This document shows, piece by piece, positions 33,403 through 45,374 of a DNA stretch of 64,000 bases; within the stretch, counting starts at the first letter, position 1, and each line of letters begins with the position of its first letter. The translations under genes and the position numbers were made by a program. The notes beneath the pieces were generated by a model. It saw only the letters and a program-made list of their open reading frames with translations. It did no database searches and was not told where the DNA came from. Origin of the DNA: Daucus carota subsp. sativus (Eukaryota; Streptophyta; Magnoliopsida; Apiales; Apiaceae); the NCBI RefSeq assembly GCF_001625215.2, contig NC_030385.2, positions 33,629,598-33,693,597 on the forward strand, given 5' to 3'.

Positions 33403-36400
33403 ATGGCAACTAGAAATAGAACAAGCTTATTTAAAAATTACAGAACGACATTAAACAACAATCGCGTGCCAGTATCATCTTCATCTACGTTCAACACTGC
33501 TGTCATTGAAATGTCGCCTCTCGTTCCTTTCTCCAATCGATCTTCTTATGCTCCTCTCTCTACTACTGACGATCCAGGTCCTAGGTACGCTTCTATTAAG
33601 ACTTCCAATTAATTATATATTTGTGTTTGTGTGTGGATCACAGGTTTATTGTCTGCTTATAAATTGAATTAGTTTTGATGATAATTGCGGTTATACTGGA
33701 CGATATTGTTATGATGTTTTGTTTTTTGTAGTTCCTAGCTTTGTAAGGAGCAAATTAGGTTTTATATTCAGTTTCGGTTGCTTCCGTTCGACCTATATAG
33801 ATATATTTCGTGAAGTTACAGTTGATGCTTTGTTATGTACAACTTAGGATTATACAGTTTTAATAGTATGTACGGTTGATTAGGATAGGATAGGATAAGT
33901 TTTTTTTTTGCTTGAGAAGGAAGTTAGTTTTGGTTTTACATTCTGTTTGATCAGACTTATGTAGATATATCTACTGTTTTGGGCTACGATTTAGATCGTC
34001 GTGGTTTTGATGATTTGTTATGTTTAGTCAAAAAAGTTTACTAGTAGTAGTTTGTACTGTTGTTTTTATTTTGGATTTTAAGTCAGAAATAAGGTTTTGT
34101 TAAGTCGCTTTAATCTTAGCTATGTAAAAAGTTCTAGCGTTTCACGTTTTAATCTTAGCTATGTAAAAAGTTCTAGCGTTTCACGTTTCACTCTTGCTGT
34201 TATGCTTACAGTCGATGGATATTTTGATCAAAACAAAAAAAAATCAATGAGAACGTTTTTTTTTGGTTTTTTTCATATATGTCTTAGCACTTGCCTTAGG
34301 AAAATGGAATGTCAACTATAACTTACAGCGTTCATTTTCCCTACCCTAGCATCGCATAGCAACACCTACCTATGTCTCTTCCCTCTGCAAAATTGCCTAT
34401 TGCTCAGTTCTAGGCGTGCCTCACACCTGAATCAATGGACTCAGAAGCGTCAAAGAGACCGTGAGTGCTGGCAAATTGTGTCACTCCAGAGTTTTCCTTG
34501 GGAAATAATTTTGTGCCTGTCGCATTCGACTGTAATAAGTGTTTGTTTATGTTTTTATATTGTCAGTATATTTCATGTAAAATATTTATCATATAACTCT
34601 ATCGATTAATTTTCATTGTTTAGGTCTCGATATAGAGTTTGAGATCAGGCCCTGTAATTGAGATTGGCTTTAGTCGATTTTCAAATTTGGTTTATGATAC
34701 AAACAACACAATTATCGACTTTATGTTGCTTTGATGTGAGCTATATAAGATGTTTCTGGTATCTATCTGTGGATTTTAAATTTGGCTACATAAAATATAT
34801 GTTTGGAACCGGAGATTGGGACTCCTGTATCTTCTAGTATTGTGTGTATATTCCTAGTTTGATGAACTTGAATCGTGCATGTTGCTTAATTATTCTTTAG
34901 TCATTTTCAGAACTCTTATTATATGGCAGTGAGAGCTGTAAGCTTGATCATACACACACACACATCCGACCAAGGGATTAGATACAGTTGACAGATAAGA
35001 GCTTCGGAGAATCCTAATTTTGCACGTACGCAAACTGCTACAAGTTTATAGTCATAATAAATACTCTAAATCAAAATATTAAACCATATATTTAGTCGGA
35101 AAATTTTTTTTATTAAATTTAATCATTTTAATTATATGTTCAAATTATTCTGATTTGCTTGCAAAAAGTCAAACAACCTATATATGTGATCTCTAATATT
35201 AAAAGTTTGAGAGTTAAACACTTCAATATGTGGGGAGGTGGTGTTCATATCTATGCTAGAATGCAGAATTTGTTGGACAGGTAAAATATTATGCATACTC
35301 ACTTGGTATTTTTTTTTCTGTTTCCTTAGTCTTCTTTTTTCTTTGCTTCATTTGAGAAGTTCTGTGCACCTCATCATTCTACAATTACTCCATTTCCAGC
35401 CAGTTTTTTGATTGATTGGTAACTTAAAAACTTTGTTTAGTGAACCTTTTTGCTGTTTCTTGTTAGAATTTGTTCTTTTATGTCTACTATTTAGGGTACT
35501 TTTGATGATTGATCTTATTATCTATCTTCCTAAATAATTTTCTTGTTTCTTTGGATAAAGTGTATATATATATATGTGTGTGTGTATATATCTATATATA
35601 TATATATATATATCTTCTGCACTTGCTCATAAAGTAAAAGATTTAGAAGTAAATTCATGTTATGCTGCTGGTATGAATTTATATCACCTAGTTGCTGTTT
35701 AGTGGTGTGGAGGCACTTATTCAGTGGAAATGGTCAGTTTTTTTCTGTATGCATTATTAGTCCATGTTGCTAAGTAATCACAAAAGCACCAAAGCTATAA
35801 AGGAGTGATTACACAGTTTTCAGTGCATTATAAAGGACCGAGTGAAAGCTGGTTGTAGAGATAAAAGCTATATTCAGTTTAGAATGATTATATTAGTCAA
35901 AAACTTTTTGTTATGCTTGTTGATTAAGCTGAAATTTTATGTGTATATAGGCCTTTTATCATTTTTTTAAAGATGGGAACATTATACAGATTTGTTTATA
36001 ACCCCTTCAGTGCATTATAAAGGACTGAAGGTTAGCGAGTTTTAGAATTTCTCAACACGTATTAGGTAAAAAAGAAGAAGCTATATAAAGTTTAGAATAG
36101 TTATAAGGGTCAAAAAACTTTTTGTTATGCTTGTGAATTAAGCTGAAACTTAAGTATATATAGACATTTCACTGTTCATTTTTTAAAGATAGGAGCTTTC
36201 ATCCTCCTACTGTTGTATTTTACACTGGATATTATATTGAATTTTGGTCTTCATATTATCTTTCCACCAGAAATATTTATACTGCACTAAGCCACTAACT
36301 GACCTAAAGAACGAGACTATTACTATTTACTTCAGTTAGTCGGAGTGGCAAAAAATTTTCATATGTTCGTTTTCTTTTTCAGCAGTACAGATGCGTTTAC

Positions 36401-38167
36401 TATTGGCTTGCCTCCAGACTGGGTTGATGTTTCTGAAGAAGTTTCTTCTAATATACGGAGCGCTCGAGCAAAAATGGCAGAGCTAGCCAAGGTTCATGCA
36501 AAAGCTTTAACGCCTTCTTTTGGAGATGGAAAAAAGGATCAGTATATAATTGAAGAACGTACTCAGGAGATTACAGCTCTGTTAAGAAAGTCAGAAAAGA
36601 AGCTAAAGAAACTTTCTGATGGTGGGCCTTCTGAGGAATCAAGTATCCGAAAAAATGTTCAGGTAAGATTGTTAGGGAGTGTTGCCCTTCATCTGCATAG
36701 TACAAAATCTTTGTTGTTGGAGACAGATTCCTCTTTTGTGTACTAGATTTACAAAAAACTAATTATGGTATGCTGTATTTTATGTCTTTTGGTGTGTAGT
36801 TTCCCTGATTTGTTTCTCTTTTGCTATCACTGCTCGCAAGAATTGTTTGTATATCAAATGTAGTTTAGTAGCATGCGTGTTTGTGATTGTGCATCTCCAG
36901 TTGGATTTTTTGTTCATTATCATGGTTGTGTATGGAAGCAATGGAAATGTTTTTAGTGGGCTAATAGGATGCTTTGCCTGACACAAGTGTTTCTAAACAG
37001 CGCTCTCTCGCAACAGACCTTCAAAATATATCAGTGGAGCTTCGTAAGAAACATTCCTCTTATTTGAATCGCTTACGTCAGCAAAAAGAGGTTTGTCTAC
37101 CAATTTAACAATGAACACATTTTCAGTAGCATATTTTGAAGATTTTTTCCTGGTTATTATGTTATTATGTTGAAATGTCTGGGTTTAAAATTATGGACAT
37201 TTGTCTTACTGACTTCGTTGTTTATAATGTAGGATCATGATGGGCTTGACTTGGAGATGAATTTGAATGAAAATAAATCCAGATTGGCAGATGATGAATT
37301 TAGTGATGTGGTATGCAATTAAATTGTTAACTCAAACTAGTAATTACAATAATATGTATACAAGTTCAATAAATTAACTGGTGGATGATGCAGGGTCTAA
37401 CTCTGTGATAGTTCAATTTTATGAACCTCTTATATGCTGATGTAAACACGGGCCACTAATCATGTTATATGATCGTGCTTGATCAATTAGGGTTTTACTG
37501 AACATCAAATGACTAAAGTAAAGAAAAGTGAGCACTTTACAGCTGAAAGGGAAAGAGAGATAAACCAGGTTGGAGTTTCAGTTTTACTTGGCAGTACTAT
37601 AGCATAGTTATCGTTGCCATATTTAGGCATATAATTGATGTGTAGGTGGTGGAATCAGTGAACGAGCTGGCCCAGATCATGAAAGATCTATCAGTCCTTG
37701 TGATAGACCAGGTTGAAGCCCTATTCTTTTGAATCTGTACTAACCTTTATAGCTATCCAGAATATTTACTTGGTAGTTCTCTCAGGGAACTATTGTTGAT
37801 CGGATAGACTACAACATTCAGAACACTGCTGCATCAGTAGAGGAAGGCCTCAAACAACTGAAAAAGGTATATTACTGTATTTCTTTTCTTTGGCTTTATG
37901 TATTTGACAAATTTGGTGACATGGTTTCTTGCAGCTCCATCCGTTTTAAAAACCGGATGGTGGTTTAATAAATTTTTTGTTTATTGAATGTGTTCACCAA
38001 GATAAGTACAACTATGATTAAGCAAGTAAAGTTCACTGTTACTATTTTAATATTTACAGGCAGAGAGAAGCCAAAAGAGTGGGGGAATGGTGAAATGTGC
38101 AACTGTTCTTGTTATTCTGTGCTTCATCATGCTAATACTCCTAATCCTCAAGGAAATACTCTTCTGA
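33403..38167 (+). CDS. Syntaxin of the SYP41/42/43 (Tlg2) type
   Basis: Eight coding exons: 33403-33584, 36383-36662, 37001-37090, 37233-37310, 37491-37568, 37646-37711, 37786-37866, 38060-38167; 963 nt, 320 residues (Arabidopsis SYP4 proteins are about 320-330). This is a Qa-SNARE of the trans-Golgi network/early endosome that works with SYP6, VTI and VPS45 in vesicle fusion. The start MATRNRTSLFKNYRTTLNN is typical. DAFTIGLPPDWVDVSEEVSSN opens the Habc region. The SNARE motif spans EREREINQVVESVNELAQIM to VDRIDYNIQNTAASVEEGLKQ, with the central layer Gln in the VIDQGTIVDRID stretch. The tail anchor is residues about 297-318 (CATVLVILCFIMLILLILKE). Intron 1 is 2.8 kb and contains a 187 bp-offset duplication and a 39 bp duplication. 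The exon 2 acceptor could be three bases later. Confidence 0.95.
34107..34186. repeat. 39 bp tandem duplication in syntaxin intron 1
   Basis: Two copies of a unit containing AATCTTAGCTATGTAAAAAG, offset 39 bp, nearly identical. Confidence 0.85.
35821..36196. repeat. Diverged tandem duplication in syntaxin intron 1
   Basis: Copy 1 (about 35821-35990) and copy 2 (about 36008-36196) both begin CAGTGCATTATAAAGGAC, share AACTTTTTGTTATGCTTGT and end near AAAGAT.GGA. Copy 2 carries small insertions. Confidence 0.8.
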
Positions 38168-38777
38168 ATGTATAGCTGCTTTTTAAAGTTGTATTATGTT
38201 GTTGAAGGAAGATCTACTTAGTTTTTACAGTTGTTACTTGTTAGTGTTAGGACTAGATAGGTTAATGTTGTAATTAGATCCCGGGTTTTGAAAGTTTCAC
38301 AGGGAGCTCACCTGAATGTATGAACTGAATTCAGATTAGGGAGCTCATCTGAAGAGATGAACGGATGTCAGATTACATCAAAGTTTTGGATTTTGTTTAT
38401 CCACGTAATTTAGCACTTCTCAGAACTAGATTACCCTAATCTGCAAGATAAAATCTAGTCAGGAAATTTAGGCTCAGCATTCTTATTTTACGAATATATA
38501 AGAACAAAATATACTCAGCATTTATATACAATAATTTTTAACGGTACAATATTCGTCACTACTGTATTCCCCGCAGCTCTTCTGTTTTTACGTGCTTAAT
38601 ATTTGGCTGATGGTTGAGAAGTTAATGTGGTGTTGATAAGAGGATGCAATGACTATAAATTGAACATTAAGTTAAAGTATAGATACAAATATCAACCAGA
38701 AAAAGCTATACTTGTCTAGGGATAAAGAATTAAAGAAATTGAAATCGTGTTGCGTTTCTCCAGAGGATATGTCCAAA
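38168..38777. other. Convergent 3' ends of syntaxin and COBRA-like genes
   Basis: Two inexact copies of GGGAGCTCA(C/T)CTGAA near 38300 and 38340; otherwise plain 3' flanking sequence. Confidence 0.4.
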
Positions 38778-40882
38778 TTATAGTTGAAGTAACAGAAGAA
38801 CAAATGAAGCTATAAGACAGCTGAAGACACTTGTTGCTGCAGTTATGCCATAACCATCACTTGGGAGCATAGACGGAAGTGAACACTCTGCACCGTTGAA
38901 GTAAACCTTACTCGGATATCCGCCGCCACGAGGTACGTTGATTCCAGGTGTGGTTTTCTTTGTAAATGAGATAACAGATTGCTGTGAGCCAGGAACACGA
39001 GGATCTTTCCTCGGATTCTTGCCATCTCTCTCGGACACGATATAATTTAGTCCCGGAAGTCCCTGGATAAATAGTATCTGATCACTGCTTGACAGAGCTG
39101 TCCCGTTGAATGAGTATGCCTGTTCGAAACCAGGCATTGCGTTGTCAAGTTGAACTGAAGCAAACCAATCAGCGAAGTCTGTTTCGCCCCAATTGAAAAC
39201 CGTCATTCTGGCGCTCCATCCGTCTTTAAAATCCGAGAGTAAATGCCAGTTGATACTAACGCCACAGTTATCAGGACAAGGCAATGGATCAGGCATTTTC
39301 CTGTTGTTTATTTTACTGAATTCCTTTGCCATTTTAGTTCTGTTATCGAACGGAACAAGTAGAGCTTGTGATGGTAGAAGAAGTGCTGGCGTTGTGGCAC
39401 TGCAGACATCGCTCTGATCCGAATTGCATCCACAAGCACAAGTATTGCAGGGGATGACTGAGTCATTGTTGAACGATGAGAAAGATACGCAGCATTTCGG
39501 GCTCTCTGAGGCTGAACGTGTAATGTTACACACTACTTGCCAACTAGCAATTGCTACTGATTCTGAAGATAGCCCCTCAGCATTAGGAAACAACGTTGGA
39601 TTCGTCCGAACAGGAGGACCGCACTGATAATTCGGGCTATTTGTGCCATTAATTTTCCAGTTTTGTGGGGGAGTAAGCTGAGTCCTGTTCAGATCTGGTG
39701 GCATTTTGTAAACCTGCATTTGGAAGATTGACATGGACTTGGATGGATCCATATTTGGTGGCAAAATCGTTCCATTTCGACAACAAAATGGAATCCTCCC
39801 AAGATTAGTATCATTTGTTCTTTCGAGAGGAAGATCAATAATCACTGGTCTTCTTTCACAATTTAAGGCAGCAGAGAAATCTAAGTCTTGGTAGAATTCA
39901 CCTTGCCGGCCATAAATACATTCATTTGTATCGACGATAAAAGGGTATGCTCCTCTCATGGTGTTAATGAATTCCTCCCTCATCCATTCCCAGCTCAAGT
40001 GCCAGTTATCGAGACGCCTGATGGGATTCTGATTTGAAATTGTGACCTGTGCCAGGTAATTGGATTCGTATGATCTGATCACATCGTACATTATACTAAT
40101 ATCACCGTTCTGGAGGGGTTCAAAAATTTCTTGATCCTCCAATTCAAAGCTAGGCGGGGAATCTGAGTCTTTAAAGCAGCATACTTGAGATGCATTCCCT
40201 GAAATTTAAATTGTGAAAGCTCAGATGACACCGTTTAAAGAATGTCATGTTGAATACCTAAGAACCTAATGTATCGAAAGATATGTAATATAGGAGTGAT
40301 TAAGGTAAAAACAATAGCACTCTGTCAGAAGAACTAACCTTGAGCAAAAGGACTAGTACATGAAAACCCATCATTAGCAATCCTAAGAGAACCCGGGAGA
40401 GGAACATCCGGGGCTGCAACTCCAAACTGAGTGCCCACCAAGTCCACCTGAGCTAGCATCAAGTTAAAATCACCTGCTGTCTGAATCCCAGTCCTAAGAT
40501 TAGTCACTGGAAAACCAGCCAAAATTGCACCAGTGCTCACATTGGCAGGAAGTGAAGTGCCATCAGCTAGCACCGCATTGGAGGCAGACACCAACACCTC
40601 ATTGTTCCTGAACCCGACAAAGACCCGCCATGAGGGCAGCTCCTGTAAGCCATTGTTGAGCACGGTGAGCGTGGATTGGAACCTGTAAGCCTGTTGGCTC
40701 AAATCTGAAGGAACCATAGGTGGGACAGCATAACCGGATACATAAGTGTAGGTAACCAGAATTTCATTGCATTGATCTGGTGAATTTTGCGGAGCCTGGG
40801 CCTGTGAAAAGCAGATTGTTGTGTGTAGTACAGCAAGAATCAACAGCTTGTAAATGCAGAGGGAGTTATGAAATTTTCCCAT
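38778..40882 (-). CDS. COBRA-like protein, long-form COBL7/COBL10 group, GPI-anchored
   Basis: Two exons on the minus strand, 40882-40339 and 40198-38778, giving 654 residues. COBL proteins are extracellular GPI-anchored proteins that influence cellulose deposition and cell shape. A signal peptide is seen at about 1-31 ([27 protein letters not shown]). The long N-terminal extension marks the COBL7-11 group. The COBRA domain follows with NWHLSWEWM, the Cys-rich [27 protein letters not shown], the hallmark CCVSFSSF and CNTCACGC. The C-terminus has NGAECSLP and then a hydrophobic tail [17 protein letters not shown], the GPI signal. Several NxS/T sites are present. A longer reading frame begins with TTG at 40915 but the first ATG in good position is 40882. 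Confidence 0.94.
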
Positions 40883-40927
40883 AATGTATGCTGCTCTGTA
40901 GTTTGTATTACTCAAGTGACCAACAAC

Positions 40928-40936
40928 ATATATATC
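40928..40936 (-). promoter_or_regulatory. Possible TATA box of the COBRA-like gene
   Basis: GATATATATG on the minus strand about 50 bp before the ATG, which would imply a very short 5' UTR. Confidence 0.3.
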
Positions 40937-41435
40937 AACTTGTTCTTAAATATATTTTATTATGTTCTTACATGGAATGGACCAAGGAAGACCAAATCCA
41001 GGTTGAATGGTTATTGAAAAGGTGCTGTGCCGGCTTTGTTATAACATAGAAGATTAGATTACATGCATAATACACGAGAATGTTTGTGTAAGAAGAGTCT
41101 CTGCCGTCTTGGTTAAAGAGAATAAAGGGCAACATGTAGATTTTGCAGTCCTTTGTATTTTTTTAACGTAATGAGCAGCAGGAGGTTGTTGGACTGATGG
41201 GGACTCTTGTTGGAGCTGAGTTTACGTTGTTTAGTTCCTAAACAATCTTTATAATGTGATGTGTGAAGTGGTCATCAAACATCCACCTTAGCAACAGATG
41301 AATCAACCAACCATAATGCATATAGTGAGCAAAGTCGAACTTTTAACTCTTTTTATTAAAATCTGAATTTCTACTAAAAAGATTATATTTTTGGTTGTAA
41401 GTTACGTTTGTACGAGTCAAACAAATTAAAATCTA

Positions 41436-41671
41436 CTCTCTCCGTCTCAAATTAGATGAGCTAGTTGACTTTGGGCACGTAACTTAAGATGCATTGACCG
41501 TATAGTTCCAAAATTTATTTTTTTAATTTTTCTTTTGTAAATGAAAATTTCATATTTAAATTTTTATTTGGAAAAATAAAATTCAAAAATAAGTAATGTA
41601 GCTATACGGTCAATGGATTTTAAAGTACGTGCCCGAAATCAACGAACTCATCTAATTTGAGACGGAGGGAA
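41436..41671. mobile_element. Stowaway-type MITE
   Basis: 236 bp with TA on both sides; ends CTCTCTCCGTCTCAAATTAG and the inverse CTAATTTGAGACGGAGGGA. Inside, a further inverted GGGCACGTAACTT / AAGTACGTGCCC pairing extends the hairpin. Confidence 0.85.
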
Positions 41672-41783
41672 TATTGGATTGCCAAGGAAGATGTCTAGAT
41701 TTTTGTTGGTTGCTGCTTACCTTTTTGAGTGTTTATTTCGGTGAACAATCAATTTATTTTGGGATTGAATTAAATCCTTATTA

Positions 41784-42633
41784 CTCTCCCGTCCCACTGT
41801 ACAAGTCTCTTTTGGAAAAATTTTTTATCCCATAATACTTGTTCATTTTTAGTTTCCAATACAAATATATTGATATTATTTCAAAATTATCCTTCTGTTT
41901 GAAAGTTGTATAATAATTAATAAGGGTTGAATAAGAGTATACATTCATGTACACCCTCCATCCCATTTTAAGTGTCCACTTTGTCACAAAAAAAATTCCC
42001 AAAATATGTGTCTTACTCTTTAACCCATGTAAAATTTATACTATTTCCAATATAGTATTAAATACAACCAACAACCCCTCATAATTATATTTAGAATGAT
42101 TATGAATGTATAGTCTAATTTGAAATGAGAGAAGGTCCAATACACAATAATTAATGAGATACGTAATTAATATGTGTGAAAACTAAGCTGATTAGTGCGG
42201 GAAGATGATGATAAAAACATTATATTAATGGTTTCTTAATATGTGTGAAAATTGCAAAGTGGACACTTAAAATGGGATGGAGGGAGTATTTATTAGGGGT
42301 AGAATTGAGAAATTTTTATCTGATTAATGTTTTCTTAGTGGGTGTTTGTTTACCCCCTTAAAAGCCCAGTTCTTTGTTATACTAAGTTAGAAGCACTTAT
42401 TCGTACCGTTTGTGTAATAAATTAAGAAGCACTTATAAAAAGTTAGGAATGTTAGTTTTTGTTTCAGGACTTCTACTTCTTTGCCAAATATTTTAATCAC
42501 TTATAAATCTTAACTAGTTTCTAACTTCTACTCCACTTTTTTATTTTAAATAAGAAGTACTTATTTTAAGTTCATCCAAATAGAATATGCGTAATCTTTT
42601 CAAAAGAGACATGTATTTTGGAACTTGAAGGAG
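41784..42633. mobile_element. Composite MITE nest
   Basis: The left end CTCTCCCGTCCC..AAGTCTCTTTTGG pairs with a right end that, in complement, reads CTCCTTCAAGTTCC..ATGTCTCTTTTG, suggesting one outer element. It is interrupted by Stowaway copy 2 (41952-42286) and by a further GGGTGTTTGTTTACCC-ended sequence at about 42339-42590. The outer target duplication could not be confirmed. Confidence 0.5.
41952..42286. mobile_element. Stowaway MITE, copy 2
   Basis: 335 bp, TA target duplication; same family, orientation and internal sequence as 25740-26069. The left terminus has one change (CACCCTCC for CTCCCTCC). Confidence 0.88.
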
Positions 42634-43163
42634 CAGACGAAAGGAGTTTTAGTTTTGTGAGTCATCGAAATGTCGTTGAATTGCTTTATTACACTTTGAC
42701 TTGTACATTGTTCGGGTATTTGGGATTTTTGGTGTGATTAAATCATATAATTTAACGGAGTATATAATAATTTAAATCATATGATGTCTGAATCCATCAA
42801 AGGTTGTGTCATTGCGTATCGGGATAAAAATAATTGTATAATATTTTTTTCTTGCCTTGTCTTACTTTGACACTTATTAACTGTTTAATAACTTGATAAA
42901 GATATTCAAAGATACATAATAAATTTTAAATTTGTGATTAAACTATTGGGCTTTTTCCATAAATAATCAAGTTTAAACGAATTTTTACAAAAATACTATC
43001 ATTTTTAAAACAAATTGTAAAATACTATATTCCAAAAAATATTTGTAAAAATACGGTGGTTGCATATGTAACCATATTTGCAACTAATAGCAACCATATA
43101 TGCAACTAGAAATGTAACTTTGAAAAAATCTTTTAAAAATTACTATATTTTTCTACATAATAA

Positions 43164-43482
43164 GAGCATCTCCAACCATGAAGACCCTTTGGCTAAAAGA
43201 TGAGTTGTCATGCCAAAAATAAAAAATTTAGCCAACCACTTCAAAAGTTCACACTCCAACCATAGTGACATGTTGTCTATAAATTTAGCCAACCTCTTAT
43301 GGATGACTAAATTTGTCGAACCTCTACAAACCTGTAAGAAATCTAAACATTAATAACATGCTATTTTCAAATTATAGCCATCCAATATAGTCAATACCAT
43401 CGAAGCACAATGTCTTACAGGTTCAACAAATTTTACATACTGCACTACAGATCCAATTTAGCCAACGCCATTGGAGATGCTC
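43164..43482. mobile_element. Harbinger-type MITE (GAGCATCTCCAA family)
   Basis: 319 bp, TAA duplication at 43161-43163 and 43483-43485, termini GAGCATCTCCAA and TTGGAGATGCTC. Nested inside the pectin-methylesterase-carrying element. Confidence 0.85.
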
Positions 43483-43565
43483 TAAGTTGCAAGTGGTTGC
43501 AAAAGCAGAAAAACATCCCCGCGGGGCCAATATCACAAAAGCACCAACACTTCTGCTCTCAATGA

Positions 43566-43724
43566 TTATCGTGTACCTCTTCCATCGCCAACCAACATAA
43601 TCTTACTCAAGGTATTTGGAACCACAATATTTTCGCGATATACATCTCTCTTCTTCACTTTTGTTGCATAATTTATAGCTGCTTGAACTGAACTAAACTT
43701 CCCGGACATGTCTTTGGCCACCAT
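43566..43724 (-). pseudogene. Pectin methylesterase fragment
   Basis: A 52-residue open frame, read on the minus strand, matches the start of the pectinesterase catalytic domain: MVAKDMSGKFSSVQAAINYA, KVKKRDVYRENIVVPN and LSKIMLVGDGRGT. In intact enzymes these are VAKDGSGxFxTVQAA, KKRYVIYVKxGVYxENI and IMLVGDG. About eight residues between KKR and YREN are missing, and after GRGT a frameshift leads to TIIIES-like residues. Codons just before the ATG also read like family sequence (RSWPSRAN). None of the catalytic Asp/Gln/Arg motifs are present, so it is non-functional. Confidence 0.75.
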
Positions 43725-44779
43725 AACGTTTGCCCTCGACGGCCATGATCTCCTTGCAGGAGTTTCCGGTATTTTCTAGTAAATCATGTTGGAGAGTCAA
43801 GTAACGGTGTTTCCGGTGATTTCTTAGTGTCAGAGCTCTGATCTCGAGACGGCGGCGCCGACGGACCGAATCTGAGGCCTGGAGTCATTGGAAAATGAAG
43901 AGAGAGAGGGAGGGGGGGAGAGGGGGAGGATGAGAGATAACTAATAAAGAAATGAAAAGATGAAGGTAGTATTTTGACAATTTAATTGATTATATTTTAT
44001 AAAAGATGGTATATTTGCAAGATTTTAGAGAATGTAGTATATTTGTAAATAAGATCCAAAAGTTAGTATACTTGGTAATTTTCCCAAACTATTTAACTCC
44101 CAATTCTTGATTAAAATAATCAGCTTTCTGGACCTAACATATATTTCAATAGAAGTAACTAAAGTAGTTAGACGAAAAAAAGCAATATTGATTAAAATAT
44201 TATACATAATGTTAAGGGTGCAAGGGGTAAGAATATTATCATAAAATAAAACTTAAACGTATATGCAATCGCATTAAATTTTGAATGCGTTTTGAAATCA
44301 AATATCCCCAAATCTTCAAATTAAAAAGATAATGTCTAAACAGTTCATACGTTTAAATACCAGATCTCCCCAAATCAAAATTCTTAAATATTATCACTTG
44401 ATCGTTACTCTGATTTCACAAATTTTCTCCTATGAAAAGACGACCGGGGATTACTTGTGATTCAAATGTCGATGACGAAGAATTTCACGCTATTCAAAAT
44501 GAAGGAATGAACGAGGGACTCTTTGAAATTTCATATTATGATGGTACATTTCTTACTGTTTACCTTATATAATCATGTCATATGTTTTAGTTTTAAAATT
44601 TTTGCGGCCATGATAACAAAATAGAGATGTCGTGTTAACATATATTATTTGATTTTTTTGATGTCTCGATTAATTTTGTGTTTTCACTATTATATCTTTC
44701 TCTCACTCTTACACACATGTGCAAAATATATAAATCATCATCTCATTGTAACTTTGTTGTATTTAGTGTATTTCACTTA

Positions 44780-45366
44780 GAGCATCTCCAATGTGGTCGA
44801 CTATAATTGTTGTCTAAATTGGACATGTAAGATATTATGTAAAATTTCCTGAACCTGTAAAAGCATCTCCAATGGGATTGGCTATAATCATTGGCTAAAC
44901 TGGACCTGTGAGACATTATGTAAAATTTGCTGAACCTGTAAGAGCATCTCCAACCAGGAGAAGCCCTTAGGTAAAAATCTAGGTGGCTTACTATAATTAA
45001 AAACTATAGCCAATATTCACAAAAAAAAGCACTCCAACCATGGTGAGCCCTTGTCTATAATTATAGCCATCCCCCTATGGATGACTATATTTGTCGAACC
45101 ACTACAGATCTGTAGTGAATTCCACGTCATCTCCCGCAATTTATTTTCCTCCTTCCCACTGATTACATATAAATTATTACCATATTAAACTAATATATTC
45201 TATTTATCACAATCTAAATATTGATAATATACTATTTTTAAATTATAACCAACCAATATAGCCAATACCATTGAGGCACAATGTCTTACAGGTTCAGCAA
45301 ATTTTACATAATGTCTTACAGGTCCAATTTAGCCAACGATTATAGCCAACGCCATTGGAGATGCTC
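44780..45366. mobile_element. GAGCATCTCC-family MITE with tandemly repeated left end
   Basis: The right end at 45366 (GGAGATGCTC, then TAA) pairs with three successive left ends at about 44780, 44862 and 44942, each followed by a block containing GACATTATGTAAAATTTGC. The inner version 44942-45366 has matching TAA duplications (44939-44941 and 45367-45369). The long inverted repeat is about 80 bp. Confidence 0.75.
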
Positions 45367-45374
45367 TAACACAT

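Larger units (their letters stand above)
42948..44085. mobile_element. Gene-capturing (Pack-type) DNA element carrying a pectin methylesterase fragment
   Basis: 1,138 bp flanked by AAACTATT on both sides (42940-42947 and 44086-44093). The ends read GGGCTTTTTCC and, from the right in complement, GGGAAAATTACC: short, diverged inverted termini with AT-rich subterminal zones. Target size and AT-rich ends suggest a Mutator- or hAT-like element. The interior holds a pectin methylesterase coding scrap on the minus strand and a GC-rich leader-like patch near 43845-43880, and is itself interrupted by a TAA-flanked MITE (43164-43482). Confidence 0.6.

Noticed and set aside
40883-40915. Eleven-residue N-terminal extension of the COBRA-like protein
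   Set aside because: It would need a TTG start; the ATG at 40882 gives a proper signal peptide.
43500-43560. GC-rich GCGGGGCC patch as a gene end
   Set aside because: Too short and without coding similarity; treated as interior of the capture element.
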